Assembly: GCF_000305935.1 (NCBI RefSeq)
Contig: NC_018870.1
Coordinates: 2,155,001-2,219,000, forward strand
Reading direction: 5' to 3'
DNA: 64,000 nt
DNA from: Thermacetogenium phaeum DSM 12270
GTDB lineage: Bacteria > Bacillota > DSM-12270 > Thermacetogeniales > Thermacetogeniaceae
The notes beneath the pieces are model-generated. The model ran no database searches, was not told the DNA's origin, and saw only the letters and a program-made list of their open reading frames with translations. How positions within the stretch are numbered: position 1 is the first letter of the stretch; each line of letters starts with the position of its first letter. The position numbers and the translations under genes were made by a program. Of the stretch, positions 1 to 12,267 are shown one piece after another.

Positions 1-93
1 CCCGGGAAAAAGGCGAAAAATCATGGCCTGACGGATCACAACAGGGAAACAACGGCAATAGCATCGATCAACCGCCGGCCAAACCGCCTTAAT

Positions 94-122
94 AAAAAAC
101 CCTGCCGCTAACGCGACAGGGA
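94..122 (-). terminator. Intrinsic terminator of the ech operon
   Basis: On the minus strand a hairpin CCCTGTCGC-gtta-GCGGCAGGG is followed directly by TTTTTT. It lies about 30 bp beyond the echF stop and should end the echABCDEF transcript. Confidence 0.85.
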
Positions 123-152
123 ACCGGCAACTGCTTCCCTTCACCAAGAAAG

Positions 153-503
153 TTATTCTTTCTCCTTCTTCCCCTTAGCAATATGAACTTCCACAGCCTT
201 TGTATAGAAAGGCGGACGCCACTTGTTGAAGGAGTTTATAGCATCCTTGTTGCAGGCCTCAACACAGACATTGCAGACAATGCAACGCGCCGGATGAAAG
301 ATCAGTTCCTTCTTCTCTTTATTGATCTCAATGGCATCGGCCGGACAGCGCCGGGCACAGTTCCCGCACAGAATACACTTTTCATCATTAAACTCGATGT
401 GCCCTCGCACCCCGGGCGCAGGCTCCCGTACCTGGACGGGATACATTCTGGTGGCCGGCCCGCCGAAAAAGTTGCGAATAACTGTAGGCAGCATCACTGG
501 CAT
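153..503 (-). CDS. echF: Ech hydrogenase subunit F, 2x[4Fe-4S] ferredoxin (NuoI/EchF-like)
   Basis: This 116-aa polyferredoxin should relay electrons between soluble ferredoxin and the EchC/EchE hydrogenase core on the cytoplasmic face of the membrane. Two CxxCxxCxxxCP-type clusters are visible: CILCGNCARRCP near residues 43-54 and CIVCNVCVEAC near residues 73-83. The ATG at 503 is preceded by AAGGAGGTGG; an upstream start would extend it into echE. It is the last gene of the ech operon, 29 bp after echE, and an intrinsic terminator follows. Length and position match EchF of group 4 hydrogenases. Confidence 0.9.
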   Translation of the reverse strand: MPVMLPTVIRNFFGGPATRMYPVQVREPAPGVRGHIEFNDEKCILCGNCARRCPADAIEINKEKKELIFHPARCIVCNVCVEACNKDAINSFNKWRPPFYTKAVEVHIAKGKKEKE

Positions 504-532
504 TATGCTCCACCTCCTTTTTAATTCCACCG

Positions 533-1615
533 CTACCTTTCGGTGCAACTGATGCACGGATCAATGGAAAGGACAATAATCGGAACATCAGCCAGTTCGC
601 ATCCGGGCAACATCACCAGTAGAGACGGAATATTGGCATAGGTCGGTGTCCGCACACGCAGGCGTTCCAGGTTACGGGTACCGTTTCCTTTAGCGTAGTA
701 GAAAACCTCACCTCTCGGCTGTTCCGCTCGGAAAACAGCTTCATTGGCCGGCGGGTTTCCTTTCGGCCGAACGCTGATCTCCCCTTCCGGCATCTTGCTC
801 AGGGCTTCCAGCTGCAGGTCGATGGCCTGGAGGGTCTCCCGAGCCCGCACGAGGGCCCGTGCATAGCTGTCTCCGTCTGTCTCCACGATGGGTTCAAATC
901 CCAGCTCGCCGTATGCCTGGTACCCCTGCATCCGGCAGTCTTCCTTGACCCCCGATGCCCTCAGGTGCGGCCCAGCACATCCGAGCTGAATGGCCTGCTC
1001 TTTGGTCAGGACTCCCTTTCCGACCGTACGCGCTTTGACGGTGTAGTCAGTAGCCAGGACGTTGATCAGGTCCCCGGCTTCCTTTTTGATCTCCATGAGG
1101 ACCTTTTCGCAGATCTTCTTCTGCTCCTCATTGATGTCGCGGCGGACACCCCCCACAATCGAAACCGACTGGGTGACGCGGTGCCCCGCCGTCAGCTCCA
1201 TCAGGTCGAGGATTTTTTCCCTGATCCGCCAGAACTGCATGAACATGCTTTCAAAACCAAAGGCATCGGCAAGCAGCCCCAGCCAGAGCAGATGGCTGTG
1301 CGTTCTGCTCATCTCCGAAAAGATAGTGCGCAAGTATTTGGCACGAGGCGGTATCTCCATCGGCCAGAGCCTTTCCACAACCTCGCAGTAGCTTATCCCG
1401 TGGATGCAGCTGCAGATACCGCAGATGCGCTCACACAGGTGGATATTCTTCGGGTAATCGTTCAGCTCGCAGGCCTTCTCAATCCCGCGGTGTCCGTAAC
1501 CGATGGCCGGCACAACCTCAACCACTTTTTCATCCTCATAGGTTATCTTCAACTGAATCGGTTCCGGAAGTACCGGGTGCTGCGGGCCGAATGGTGCAAT
1601 CGTGCGCGGTGCCAT
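533..1615 (-). CDS. echE: Ech-type [NiFe] hydrogenase large subunit
   Basis: This 360-aa catalytic subunit should carry the NiFe active site of a membrane-bound energy-converting hydrogenase (H+ reduction with reduced ferredoxin, or the reverse). Both Ni-binding cysteine pairs are present: RICGICSCIH near residues 64-73 and DPCISCTER at the extreme C-terminus. This separates it from its NuoD homologue, which lacks these cysteines. The protein ends three residues after the last CxxC, so there is no C-terminal propeptide to remove, as in CooH/Ech-type enzymes. Its ATG directly abuts the echD stop codon (TAA-ATG), so the two are probably translationally coupled. Confidence 0.93.
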   Translation of the reverse strand: MAPRTIAPFGPQHPVLPEPIQLKITYEDEKVVEVVPAIGYGHRGIEKACELNDYPKNIHLCERICGICSCIHGISYCEVVERLWPMEIPPRAKYLRTIFSEMSRTHSHLLWLGLLADAFGFESMFMQFWRIREKILDLMELTAGHRVTQSVSIVGGVRRDINEEQKKICEKVLMEIKKEAGDLINVLATDYTVKARTVGKGVLTKEQAIQLGCAGPHLRASGVKEDCRMQGYQAYGELGFEPIVETDGDSYARALVRARETLQAIDLQLEALSKMPEGEISVRPKGNPPANEAVFRAEQPRGEVFYYAKGNGTRNLERLRVRTPTYANIPSLLVMLPGCELADVPIIVLSIDPCISCTER

Positions 1616-1993
1616 TTACTTGCCCCCCTTTCCGCCAGCGGCCCGATCCTTCAGCATTGGCAGCACCGGGCTGTCCTTGCCTAAGAGCATATGGCCGCCG
1701 AAGTCAATGGCCATCCCCTTAACCTTCAATCCGAAGAGCTCCGACATCTCGTTTTCAATGAGAACGGCGGTGAGGTAGATCCCCGTGATGCTGGGAACTT
1801 CCTCATCTTTGCCGACTACAATCCTCAGGCCTGCCATATCCATACCCGGGCTGTAGTTGAAATAATAGGTGACTTCCAGATTATCACCCAGGTCGCTGCA
1901 GACGGCGGTCACAAACCGGGCCTTGGCGTCGGCAAACTTTTGAACCTCTTTTAAAAGGTCGTCCTTGCCGATTTCTTTGATGTTCTCGATCAT
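1616..1993 (-). CDS. echD: Ech hydrogenase subunit D (NuoC-like)
   Basis: This small 125-aa hydrophilic subunit resembles the NuoC/30-kDa domain, with a typical segment near LEVTYYFNYSPGMDMAGLRI and a C-terminal MSELFGLKVKG stretch. It has no cofactor motif and probably has a structural role between EchE and EchC. Its start overlaps the echC stop (ATGA). The identification rests mainly on fixed operon order (A-B-C-D-E-F) and the NuoC-like sequence. Confidence 0.85.
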   Translation of the reverse strand: MIENIKEIGKDDLLKEVQKFADAKARFVTAVCSDLGDNLEVTYYFNYSPGMDMAGLRIVVGKDEEVPSITGIYLTAVLIENEMSELFGLKVKGMAIDFGGHMLLGKDSPVLPMLKDRAAGGKGGK

Positions 1994-2427
1994 TTCGCCA
2001 CCCCCACTGCTTTCGCCAGTTTTTGCAGGGCCAGCACCACACCGTCAATGATAGCTTCGGGACGCGCCGCACAGCCCGGCACATAGACGTCAACCGGCAG
2101 CACCTTGTCAACACCGCCCAGGATGTTATAGCAGTTATGGAAGACTCCGCCGCTGCAGGCGCAGGTGCCGACAGCAATCACCATCTTCGGATCTGGTACC
2201 TGGGAATAGAGGTTTTTCAAGACCCTGGCAGTGCGGTAATTGACGGGCCCGGTAACAACCAGAACATCCGCGTGCTTCGGGTTGCCCATGTTGACCATCC
2301 CAAAACGCTCCACATCATAGAGGGGTGTTAAACAGGCCAGCACCTCAATATCACAGCCGTTGCAAGAGCTGTTGTCAAAGTGCAGAATCCACGGAGACTT
2401 AATCTGCGAAGCTCGAATAATACCCAT
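1990..2427 (-). CDS. echC: Ech hydrogenase small subunit (NuoB-like)
   Basis: This 145-aa subunit should bind the proximal [4Fe-4S] cluster that passes electrons to the NiFe centre. The ligand pattern of the NuoB/hydrogenase small-subunit family is visible: CNGCDIEVLAC (residues 23-33), GTCACSGG (about 87-94) and PGCAARPEAI (about 116-125). There is no twin-arginine signal, consistent with a cytoplasmic-facing group 4 enzyme. The ATG follows directly on the echB stop. Confidence 0.92.
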   Translation of the reverse strand: MGIIRASQIKSPWILHFDNSSCNGCDIEVLACLTPLYDVERFGMVNMGNPKHADVLVVTGPVNYRTARVLKNLYSQVPDPKMVIAVGTCACSGGVFHNCYNILGGVDKVLPVDVYVPGCAARPEAIIDGVVLALQKLAKAVGVAK

Positions 2428-3288
2428 TTAAGACACCCCCTTCATGAAATACAAATAGGCGATATTCAGAATGCAGAGCACCAGACCGACGGCCCAGGTA
2501 AACCTCACCATCCAGCCGGCGGTCATACGGGCATTGATGTTGTCAATAATGAGCTCCAACACAAATGCCGCCAGGGCGATAAGTATCTCCACCCAGAGCG
2601 GGTTCGCCCAGAACAGGGCGATCAGCCCGAGCACCAGCACCAGCTCATACCATTCGGTAAGTGTGACCAGGGCGTAATAGGGGCCGGAAATCTCCGTCAT
2701 GATCCCCTTCACCAGCTCCTGGTGGCCGTGATGGGAAGTCGAGATGTCAAATGGTGACTTCCGCATCTTGATTGTCAGCACCACCAACAGGGCAATGAAG
2801 ATCGGCCAGAGCTTCGCCAGCAGCGGTGTCGAGCTCTCGAAGATCTCGCTGATCATGAAGCTCCCGTTCGTTGCAAAGACTCCCAGCGCCATCAGGAGCA
2901 GAACCGGTTCATAGGCAAGGATCTGCAACAGCTCGCGGTTCGCACCGAAGTGGCTGTACGGGGACTTGCAGCTGAATCCCGCCAGCACAAAGCTGATCCC
3001 GGCAAAACCGAGCAGGAACACCAAGAGCAGCAGGTCCTGCTTGAGCACCAGCATTACCAGAGCGGCAATCATAAAGATCAGATAACCGTAAAGCCAGATG
3101 AACTGTGTCCTGCTGGTAGCGATCCTGGTTTTACCGAGCAGCTTGAAGAAGTCGTAAAACGGCTGAATCAACGGAGGGCCGTAGCGCCCCTGCAGTCTGG
3201 CCGTAATCTTTCTGTCGATACCGGCCAGCAAACCGCCGATCAACGGAGCAACGATAATGGCGACGATCGCTATCCATACCTGGTTCAT
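2428..3288 (-). CDS. echB: Ech hydrogenase membrane subunit B (NuoH-like)
   Basis: This 286-aa polytopic membrane protein corresponds to NuoH/HycD and should anchor the hydrogenase module and link electron transfer to ion translocation. A conserved cytoplasmic loop GIDRKITARLQGRYGPP (about residues 21-37) and several hydrophobic segments are clear. I chose the ATG at 3288, which overlaps the echA stop as ATGA and has GGGGGTGGG upstream. A longer reading frame begins with an implausible Cys/His-rich stretch. Confidence 0.92.
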   Translation of the reverse strand: MNQVWIAIVAIIVAPLIGGLLAGIDRKITARLQGRYGPPLIQPFYDFFKLLGKTRIATSRTQFIWLYGYLIFMIAALVMLVLKQDLLLLVFLLGFAGISFVLAGFSCKSPYSHFGANRELLQILAYEPVLLLMALGVFATNGSFMISEIFESSTPLLAKLWPIFIALLVVLTIKMRKSPFDISTSHHGHQELVKGIMTEISGPYYALVTLTEWYELVLVLGLIALFWANPLWVEILIALAAFVLELIIDNINARMTAGWMVRFTWAVGLVLCILNIAYLYFMKGVS

Positions 3289-5270
3289 AAGCCCACCCCC
3301 AGCACAATGCCGAACATGATGACGAGCAGGGCGATGGCAACAGTATAGACCCACGGATCCAACGCCTTTTCTCCAAGGGCATCCTTAAAGTAATATCCGC
3401 CCAGCTGAAGCTTGGCTTTTTCGTCACCGGCGCTGATCCACTCGTCGGTGTCCGTACTATCGCCCACCTGCTCACCGCACAGGTAAACAGGCCGGAGTTC
3501 CTGCGGCTTCAAACCGATCACGAGCAGCGGCATGACTATGGCCACTGCAAAGACAATAAACAGCGGCCACACCGGGTAGGACCCTAAAAGTTCCACGCCC
3601 ACCCTGGAGAAGGCAGCCGCCCCTCCCGGCAGCACGATATTCCAGCCCTCTGTGAACACATTACCGATGGCGATAACATTGTTAACGGCGAACTGGACAA
3701 ACTTCTCATAAACAGGCGCCACACCGATGCCGAATACGAAAATGCCGAGAACCAAAACCCATAAGGGCACAGAATAGCTCAGAGACAGCGACTCCAGCTT
3801 CCTACCCAGCCGCGGCAGAACCTGCAGGAGCCTCCCCAGCCACTTCGCCCAGAAGACCATGGTGGCGGCACTGGCCAGGATAAAGAGAAATGCTGCCAGC
3901 GGAATCAGATATGCAGCCTCCAGGGCCATCCACTTGCCGAGCAGCATTCCGAAGGGAGGCAGAAACATAGACAGCATGCCGATGGCGGTAATGAATGTGG
4001 TCAGCGGAGCCTTCTCGGCCAGACCCTCCATATCCTCGATCTCCCGGCTCCAGATCAGGTGCTCGATGGTACCGGCGCACAGAAAGAGAAGTCCCTTGGA
4101 GATGGCGTGGAAGATGATCAGCAGGATCCCCGCCGCTATGGAAAGCTCAGTATTGATACCGGCGCACGCAATTATCAAGCCCAGGTTGGCGATAGTCGAG
4201 TAGGCCAGGACACGCTTACCTGTAGTCTGGCTGATCGCCAGCACGGATGCCGCAAAGAAGGTAAAAGCTCCACAGATGGCTACCATAATCCCCAAAAGAG
4301 GATTAAAGGCAGGAGCAAGCCTGAGCACCAGGTAGACTCCGGCTTTGACCATCGTGCTGGAGTGGAGCAATGCAGAAACCGGTGTCGGCGCCACCATCGC
4401 TCCCAGCAGCCAGGTTTGGAAGGGCATCTGGGCGGCCTTGATCATACCGGTGAAGCACAGCAAAGCCACCGGCAACAAGAGCAGCACCTCTGCTCCACCG
4501 GACTGGATAATAGTACTGACCGTCAGGTATTCCACGTCGCCGCCATAGGTTTGATAGAGATAGATCATGGCCAGAACCATGGCGGTACCGCCGATGGAGT
4601 TCATCCACAGCGCCCGGGCACCGTTGTTGATTGCCTCTTTGGTGAGGTCGTGAGCGATCAACTGGAAGCAGCAGAGCGTGGTGACCTCCCAGAAGAAGTA
4701 CAGCCACATCAGGTTGTTGGCCATAACCAGGCCGTTCATCGCGCCCAGGAACATTACCAGCCAGAAGAGGAAGCGGGACTGACGGGACTTTTCCAGGTTC
4801 AAATGATGCTCATGGTCGAACATGTAGCGGATGGCATAGACGCAGATGAGAGAACCGATGATCGAAATAACCAGCACCATCACAACGGAAAGCTGGTCGA
4901 TCACGAAAGCCGGTTTGATCTCCTCCAGAGCTTTGCTCGCCCCCATCCCGAACTCCCACCAGGCCAGCGGTACGATCTGGGTCAGGGCAAAGATGAAAAC
5001 GAGCCAGTTCTTCAGAGACAAACCGACGTAAATGTAGAACAGCAGCATTGCATAATCAAGAATGGTAATAATCGTACCCCACATATGGCTCTCCGGAGTA
5101 TACTCCACCGGAAGTCCTATTTTTAGGAAGTAGATGGAGTTGACGATAAGCACTGCTGCCGTTAGAATTACGATTAATCCGCGCAACTGATACTGACGGA
5201 TGATGAAGACGAGAATTCCTGCTATAAGTGGAAGCAATATCGCAATTGCCAACATCCACTCTAGAGTCAT
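3285..5270 (-). CDS. echA: Ech hydrogenase membrane subunit A (NuoL/Mrp antiporter-like)
   Basis: This 661-aa polytopic protein is related to NuoL/NuoM/MrpA antiporter subunits and is the likely ion-pumping subunit. It carries the proton_antipo_M core around MVAPTPVSALLHSSTMVKAG and lysine/histidine-bearing membrane helices such as FHAISKGLLFLCAGTIEH. The ATG at 5270 has a GGGGGGAG ribosome-binding site; an in-frame TTG 18 bp upstream is less likely. It is the first gene of the six-gene ech operon. Confidence 0.92.
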   Translation of the reverse strand: MTLEWMLAIAILLPLIAGILVFIIRQYQLRGLIVILTAAVLIVNSIYFLKIGLPVEYTPESHMWGTIITILDYAMLLFYIYVGLSLKNWLVFIFALTQIVPLAWWEFGMGASKALEEIKPAFVIDQLSVVMVLVISIIGSLICVYAIRYMFDHEHHLNLEKSRQSRFLFWLVMFLGAMNGLVMANNLMWLYFFWEVTTLCCFQLIAHDLTKEAINNGARALWMNSIGGTAMVLAMIYLYQTYGGDVEYLTVSTIIQSGGAEVLLLLPVALLCFTGMIKAAQMPFQTWLLGAMVAPTPVSALLHSSTMVKAGVYLVLRLAPAFNPLLGIMVAICGAFTFFAASVLAISQTTGKRVLAYSTIANLGLIIACAGINTELSIAAGILLIIFHAISKGLLFLCAGTIEHLIWSREIEDMEGLAEKAPLTTFITAIGMLSMFLPPFGMLLGKWMALEAAYLIPLAAFLFILASAATMVFWAKWLGRLLQVLPRLGRKLESLSLSYSVPLWVLVLGIFVFGIGVAPVYEKFVQFAVNNVIAIGNVFTEGWNIVLPGGAAAFSRVGVELLGSYPVWPLFIVFAVAIVMPLLVIGLKPQELRPVYLCGEQVGDSTDTDEWISAGDEKAKLQLGGYYFKDALGEKALDPWVYTVAIALLVIMFGIVLGVGL

Positions 5271-5628
5271 GTACTCTCCCCCCCTCAAAACATCCTATTT
5301 GGTTGGTAGTCGTCGCTTAGCTATCGATCCCTTCTTTAAATAAAAACACCTCCCAAGAAAAACGCTTATTCGGCAGCCTGGCAACAGCTGCCAAACAACC
5401 GGCCCCCGATCCCTCCTTTCTACCGATTTTGGCGGCACAGAAGTGCCCCTTTCTCTTTTACCGACAGCGAACCAAAACACAGTCAGTAGATTATATTCGG
5501 CGTAATTTGTAAAATTCCTGCCTGTCCTTCAAAAAAAGAGCATCCCCCCGGCGTAAGTATCATTTTAGGCCGTAAGGCAATAAAATTGCCCTGCTCAAGC
5601 GCTTATTTATCCTCTAAAGGAATGCCAT
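5271..5628 (-). promoter_or_regulatory. Leader/intergenic region upstream of echA
   Basis: A 358-bp gene-free stretch upstream of the ech operon. On the minus strand it holds two compact hairpins, GGCAC-ttct-GTGCC (5434-5447) and GGCAGC-N9-GCTGCC (5372-5392), then a purine-rich run before echA. I could not match it to a riboswitch class and see no convincing -35/-10 pair. A short frame at 5295-5480 looks non-coding. Confidence 0.35.
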
Positions 5629-6249
5629 TTAAATGGTTATCAGATCCTTGATCTGTTCGAAGCGTCCCGTACCGATCCCCGAGACGTTCATGAGATCTTC
5701 GGGGGTCTTAAAGGGGCCGTGGGTGCTGCGATAGTCAACAATGCGTTGAGCCAGCGTCGGCCCAATTCCCGGGAGGTTCTCCAGCTCCGCTGCCGACGCC
5801 GTATTGATATTGATCTTACCGCCGGCAATACCGGCTCCGCTCAAAGCCCCTCCGCTCCCGGCTGCCGTCCCGGAGAAAGCGGCACCAGCGGCGGTTTCCG
5901 GCGCTTCCCCAACTTTGGGGACATAGATTCTTTCACCGTCAACCAGCCGGCGCGCCAGATTGAGGCTGTCAACGTCGGCATCCGGCAGGGGCTGCGCCTC
6001 CCTCACCGCGTCGTTAACCCGGCAGCCCTCATCAAAGAAGTAAACTCCCGGTCTGCTTACGGCACCTGCAACATGAACGGCCAGGCGCTTCGCCGGCTGT
6101 TCGTCTTCCTGCTTCTTCGGTTCAATGACGGTGACCTCGGCCGCGGCCCGCGCCGCCACCCAGTTGGCATAGCGATAGCCCCCGGCAAAAAGCAGCGCCG
6201 CCGCCAACAGCAAAAGAACGGCTTGTGCTCTTCGGTTCATCTCCCACAC
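5629..6249 (-). CDS. comEA: ComEA-family DNA-uptake protein (SLBB + helix-hairpin-helix)
   Basis: This 206-aa membrane-anchored DNA-binding protein is of the competence ComEA type, thought to bind incoming DNA outside the membrane. In order: a basic N-terminus and one membrane helix (about residues 9-27), an SLBB-like domain (about 54-110), a Gly/Ala linker, and a C-terminal double HhH with KININTASAAELENLPGIG and the second hairpin MNVSGIG. The start is a GTG with a G-rich sequence upstream; an ATG nine bases inside is also possible. No comEB/comEC lies beside it, so a functional competence system cannot be judged here. Confidence 0.88.
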   Translation of the reverse strand: MWEMNRRAQAVLLLLAAALLFAGGYRYANWVAARAAAEVTVIEPKKQEDEQPAKRLAVHVAGAVSRPGVYFFDEGCRVNDAVREAQPLPDADVDSLNLARRLVDGERIYVPKVGEAPETAAGAAFSGTAAGSGGALSGAGIAGGKININTASAAELENLPGIGPTLAQRIVDYRSTHGPFKTPEDLMNVSGIGTGRFEQIKDLITI

Positions 6250-6306
6250 GGTTTTCCCCCCGAATGCAGCCGACTACGATCAACGACCGCCAAAGCGGCC
6301 AGGCTT

Positions 6307-6852
6307 TCACCTGTGAAAAAGATTCGCCGTCTTCTCTTTCTCAAAGGCGAGCAGCCATTCTTTCAGGGCAGGCCCCCCGCCGGAATAGTAGCCGGCCCGC
6401 CCGTCGCTGCGAATGACGCGGTGGCAGGGGATGAACAAGGGCACCGGATTGGCAGCCATGGCCTGTCCCACTGCCCGGGCAGCCCGCGGCCTGCCGCAAG
6501 CGGCTGCTACCTCGCCGTAAGAACGCGCCTCTCCCGCAGGTATCGACCGAACTACCTGGTATACCTTTCTCTGCCAGGGCGTGAATTTCCTGCCGTCAAG
6601 AGGCACCGTAGCAATCGCTTGAAAGTCGCCGCTAAAATAGGCAAGCAGCGCTTCTACCGCTTGCCACAACAAGTATTCCCTCCCGCTGCCCCTTGGGTTT
6701 TGCGGCAACCTTATCCGATCCCCGCCACCTTCATTCTCCTGCAGCAGCGGCCAGGCACATTCCACCACACCAGACTCGGAAACGGTAAGGCGCGCCCGTC
6801 CGTGAGGGGTGTCTACAAAAGCCGTCAAATAATCCAGGTACACCGGCCTCAC
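6307..6852 (-). CDS. ogt: Methylated-DNA--protein-cysteine methyltransferase
   Basis: This 181-aa suicide enzyme removes O6-alkyl groups from guanine by transfer to its own cysteine. The active-site motif PCHRV is at about residues 141-145 (LFIPCHRVIRSDG), preceded by the family's winged-helix DNA-binding segment (FTPWQRKVYQVVRSIPAGEARSYGEVA) and followed by GYYSGGGPALKEWLL. The length is usual for Ogt/MGMT. It starts at a GTG. It lies between leuS and comEA on the same strand. Confidence 0.93.
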   Translation of the reverse strand: MRPVYLDYLTAFVDTPHGRARLTVSESGVVECAWPLLQENEGGGDRIRLPQNPRGSGREYLLWQAVEALLAYFSGDFQAIATVPLDGRKFTPWQRKVYQVVRSIPAGEARSYGEVAAACGRPRAARAVGQAMAANPVPLFIPCHRVIRSDGRAGYYSGGGPALKEWLLAFEKEKTANLFHR

Positions 6853-6897
6853 CCGCTAATCAGCGATTTAGAAAAAACCTCTGCCTACCGGCCTCGG

Positions 6898-9378
6898 TTA
6901 CTTCACCACAAGGTTGACCAGCTTCCCGGGTACGCACACCACTTTGACCAGGTTCTTCCCCTGCAGCAGCTGGTTGATCCGGGGCTGGGCGAGCACCAAT
7001 TCTTCTAATTCTCTGTTGCTCAGGCCCACCGGGACATCCAAATGGTCCCGTACCCGCCCGTTGACCTGCACTGCAATGTTGATCTCCTCTTGCTTAAGAG
7101 CCTCAGGGTCGGCCTCCGGCCACTTCTGTTCGTGAACGCTTCCCTTCCCCCCGATCGCCTCCCACAGCTCTTCGGCCAGATGAGGGGTGAAAGGAGCCAA
7201 AAGGGTAATCAGAACGGAAATCCCCTCCTTCAGCACATCCCGGTGCCACTCCTGTTCCGCCGTCCCCTCGGTATAATGGTAGAGGGCGTTTACCAGTTCC
7301 ATGATGGCGCTCACAGCGGTATTGAAATTAAACCTCGTCTTGATGTCCTCTGTCACGCGCTGGATGGTCCTGTGAATAGCCCTGCGCAGCTCCCTCTCCT
7401 GGCTTCCTAAGGCCCCGGCGTCCGGGGTGTTCCCGGTATCCCTGATCACGGGGGCAAGGCTCTGCACCAGCCGCCAGACTCTGTTGATGAAACGGTAGGC
7501 ACCGTCCACACCCTGGTCGCTCCAGTCCAGGTCGCGCTCGGGAGGCGCCGCAAAGAGGATGAAGAGCCGAGCGGTATCTGCTCCGTAATTCTCGATAATC
7601 TCCTCCGGGCTGACCACGTTCCCCTTGGATTTGGACATCTTGGCGCCGTCCTTGAGCACCATTCCCTGCGTCAGGAGGTTTGTGAAGGGTTCGTCGCAGG
7701 GCACCAGCCCCTGATCGTAGAGGACCTTGGTAATAAACCTGGAGTACATCAGATGCAGGATGGCGTGTTCCACACCGCCGATATACTGGTCAACCGGCAT
7801 CCAGTAGCGCACCTTGCTGGAGTCGAAGGCCTGCTCCCGGTCCTGCGGGCTGCAGTAGCGCAGGAAGTACCAGGAGGAGCAGACAAAGGTATCCATGGTG
7901 TCGGTCTCCCTCCGGGCGGAGGCACCGCACCGCGGGCAGGTAGTGTTGAGAAAGTCCTCCGCTTTGAGCAAGGGGGATTCCCCGGTGGGCTCAAAGGCCA
8001 CATCCTCCGGAAGCAGCACCGGCAGGTCCTCTTCCGGCACAGGGACGATCCCGCAGCGGTCGCAATAGATGATGGGAATGGGTGCCCCCCAGTAGCGCTG
8101 CCTGGAAATGAGCCAGTCGCGCAGGCGGTAGTTGACCTTCTCCCTGCCGCAGCCCTTCTCCTCGGCGAATTCCGTGATTTTCAGCCGTCCAACCTCACTG
8201 TCCAGACCGTCGAACCTGCCGGAGTTGACCATCACACCGGGACCATCATAGGCCTGCTCCAGGGTTGCGGCATCCAAATTTTTGCCCAGCGGCTGAATAA
8301 CCACCCGAACCGGGAGGTTGTACTTGCGGGCGAACTCCAGATCGCGCTGATCGTGGGCGGGGACCCCCATCACCGCACCGGTGCCGTACTCGAGCAGGAC
8401 GTAATTGGCAACCCAGATGGGTACTTTCTCCCCGCTGATGGGGTTGACGGCATAGGCGCCGGTGAAGACCCCCTCTTTCTCCCCTTCGGCGGAGGCGCGC
8501 TCGATCTCGCTCTGCTTTCTAACCTTCTCCACAAATTCCATCACCTGCCGGGCTTCCGCCTTGCCTCTGATCAGTTCCTCCACAAGGGGGTGCTCCGGCG
8601 CCAGGACGAGATAGGTAACGCCGAAAACGGTGTCCGGGCGAGTGGTAAAGACGGTTATCCGGCTCCCGTTTTCGGCCAGGAACTCCAGCTCCGCCCCGTG
8701 GCTTTTGCCGATCCAGTTCTCCTGCATCAGCTTCACCTTTTCCGGCCAACCGGGGAGCTTCTTCAAGTCGTCCAGGAGACGGTCAGCATAATCGGTAATC
8801 CGGAAGAACCATTGTTCCAGATCTCTGGTGGTCACCTCAGTATCACAACGCTCACAGCGACCGCCAACCACCTGCTCGTTGGCCAGCACCGTGGCGCAGG
8901 AGGGGCACCAGTTGACGGCCTGCTTCTTCCGGTAGGCCAATCCCCTGTGGTACAGCTGCAGAAAAAGCCACTGCGTCCATCGGTAGTATTCTGGGTGGCA
9001 GGTGGTCACCTCCCGTGACCAATCGTAGCTGAGCCCTAGGGAGCGCAGCTGCCTGCGCATGTTTTCGATATTCCCCCAGGTCCACTTGGCCGGAGGAATG
9101 CGGTTCTTGATGGCGGCATTCTCCGCCGGGAGGCCGAAGGCGTCCCAGCCCATGGGATGCAGGACATTATACCCGTTCATCCTGTAAAAGCGGGCGATTA
9201 CATCGCCGATGGCATAATTGCGGACGTGCCCCATATGCAGGTTTCCCGAAGGATAGGGGAACATCACCAGGCAGTAGTACTTCTGCCCTGCGGCATCCTC
9301 CGTTGCCCGGAAGGCATCCGTCTCCTCCCAGCGCCGCTGCCACTTCTTCTCGATCAAGCGGAAGTTATACTTTTCCAC
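6898..9378 (-). CDS. leuS: Leucine--tRNA ligase
   Basis: This 826-aa class I aminoacyl-tRNA synthetase charges tRNA-Leu. The HIGH-type signature is [15 protein letters not shown] near residue 40 and the KMSKS loop is [16 protein letters not shown] near residue 580. The editing (CP1) domain is present with [12 protein letters not shown], as is a Zn-like cysteine set (CPSC...CERCD). The start is a GTG with weak spacing from GGTGA. Upstream on the same strand are four tandem group II introns and a leucine-type T-box leader with its own promoter at 12454-12482, so expression should depend on tRNA-Leu charging. Confidence 0.97.
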   Translation of the reverse strand: MEKYNFRLIEKKWQRRWEETDAFRATEDAAGQKYYCLVMFPYPSGNLHMGHVRNYAIGDVIARFYRMNGYNVLHPMGWDAFGLPAENAAIKNRIPPAKWTWGNIENMRRQLRSLGLSYDWSREVTTCHPEYYRWTQWLFLQLYHRGLAYRKKQAVNWCPSCATVLANEQVVGGRCERCDTEVTTRDLEQWFFRITDYADRLLDDLKKLPGWPEKVKLMQENWIGKSHGAELEFLAENGSRITVFTTRPDTVFGVTYLVLAPEHPLVEELIRGKAEARQVMEFVEKVRKQSEIERASAEGEKEGVFTGAYAVNPISGEKVPIWVANYVLLEYGTGAVMGVPAHDQRDLEFARKYNLPVRVVIQPLGKNLDAATLEQAYDGPGVMVNSGRFDGLDSEVGRLKITEFAEEKGCGREKVNYRLRDWLISRQRYWGAPIPIIYCDRCGIVPVPEEDLPVLLPEDVAFEPTGESPLLKAEDFLNTTCPRCGASARRETDTMDTFVCSSWYFLRYCSPQDREQAFDSSKVRYWMPVDQYIGGVEHAILHLMYSRFITKVLYDQGLVPCDEPFTNLLTQGMVLKDGAKMSKSKGNVVSPEEIIENYGADTARLFILFAAPPERDLDWSDQGVDGAYRFINRVWRLVQSLAPVIRDTGNTPDAGALGSQERELRRAIHRTIQRVTEDIKTRFNFNTAVSAIMELVNALYHYTEGTAEQEWHRDVLKEGISVLITLLAPFTPHLAEELWEAIGGKGSVHEQKWPEADPEALKQEEINIAVQVNGRVRDHLDVPVGLSNRELEELVLAQPRINQLLQGKNLVKVVCVPGKLVNLVVK

Positions 9379-9474
9379 AACACTTCACCATCCGTCATCT
9401 CTTGCTTAAGATTAAAAACCGTTATCGGCTACAGATCGCAAGCCCATCATTTCCTTTAAGACTCTTCTTTGTTA

Positions 9475-12122
<2,648 letters not shown>

Positions 12123-12126
12123 ATTG

Positions 12127-12157
12127 AAAACTCCCGCCCCTCAGTCAGGGACGGGAG
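12127..12157 (-). terminator. T-box-controlled terminator of leuS
   Basis: On the minus strand CTCCCGTCCCT-gactg-AGGGGCGGGAG is followed by TTTT. The 5' arm overlaps the sequence after the T-box motif that would form the alternative antiterminator, as in Bacillota T-box leaders. It is also the docking site for the intron array. Confidence 0.9.
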
Positions 12158-12192
12158 TTTTTCCCGTGGTACCACCCAGCTTGGCAAATAAA

Positions 12193-12267
12193 TGGTGGAG
12201 CTGGCGGGAATCGAACCCGCGACCTCTTCCATGCCAAGGAAGCGCGCTCCCGCTGCGCCACAGCCCC
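12193..12267 (-). tRNA. tRNA-Ala (anticodon GGC)
   Basis: The 75-nt minus-strand sequence folds as a full cloverleaf: acceptor GGGGCTG with CAGCTCC, D arm GCGC...GCGC, anticodon arm CTTCC-TTGGCAT-GGAAG with anticodon GGC, T arm GCGGG-TTCGATT-CCCGC. CCA is encoded. It has no promoter of its own that I can see and lies inside the leuS T-box transcript. Confidence 0.95.

Noticed and set aside
4059-5126. A 355-aa plus-strand frame opposite echA
   Set aside because: It is His/Gln-rich, has no ribosome-binding site and lies fully opposite a well-supported membrane protein gene.
5295-5480. Possible leader peptide upstream of echA
   Set aside because: No start-site support and no codon pattern suggesting attenuation; the region is better described as structured leader.
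5719-7008. A 429-aa plus-strand frame across comEA and ogt
   Set aside because: It spans two well-supported minus-strand genes, has no domain and has composition typical of antisense frames in GC-rich DNA.
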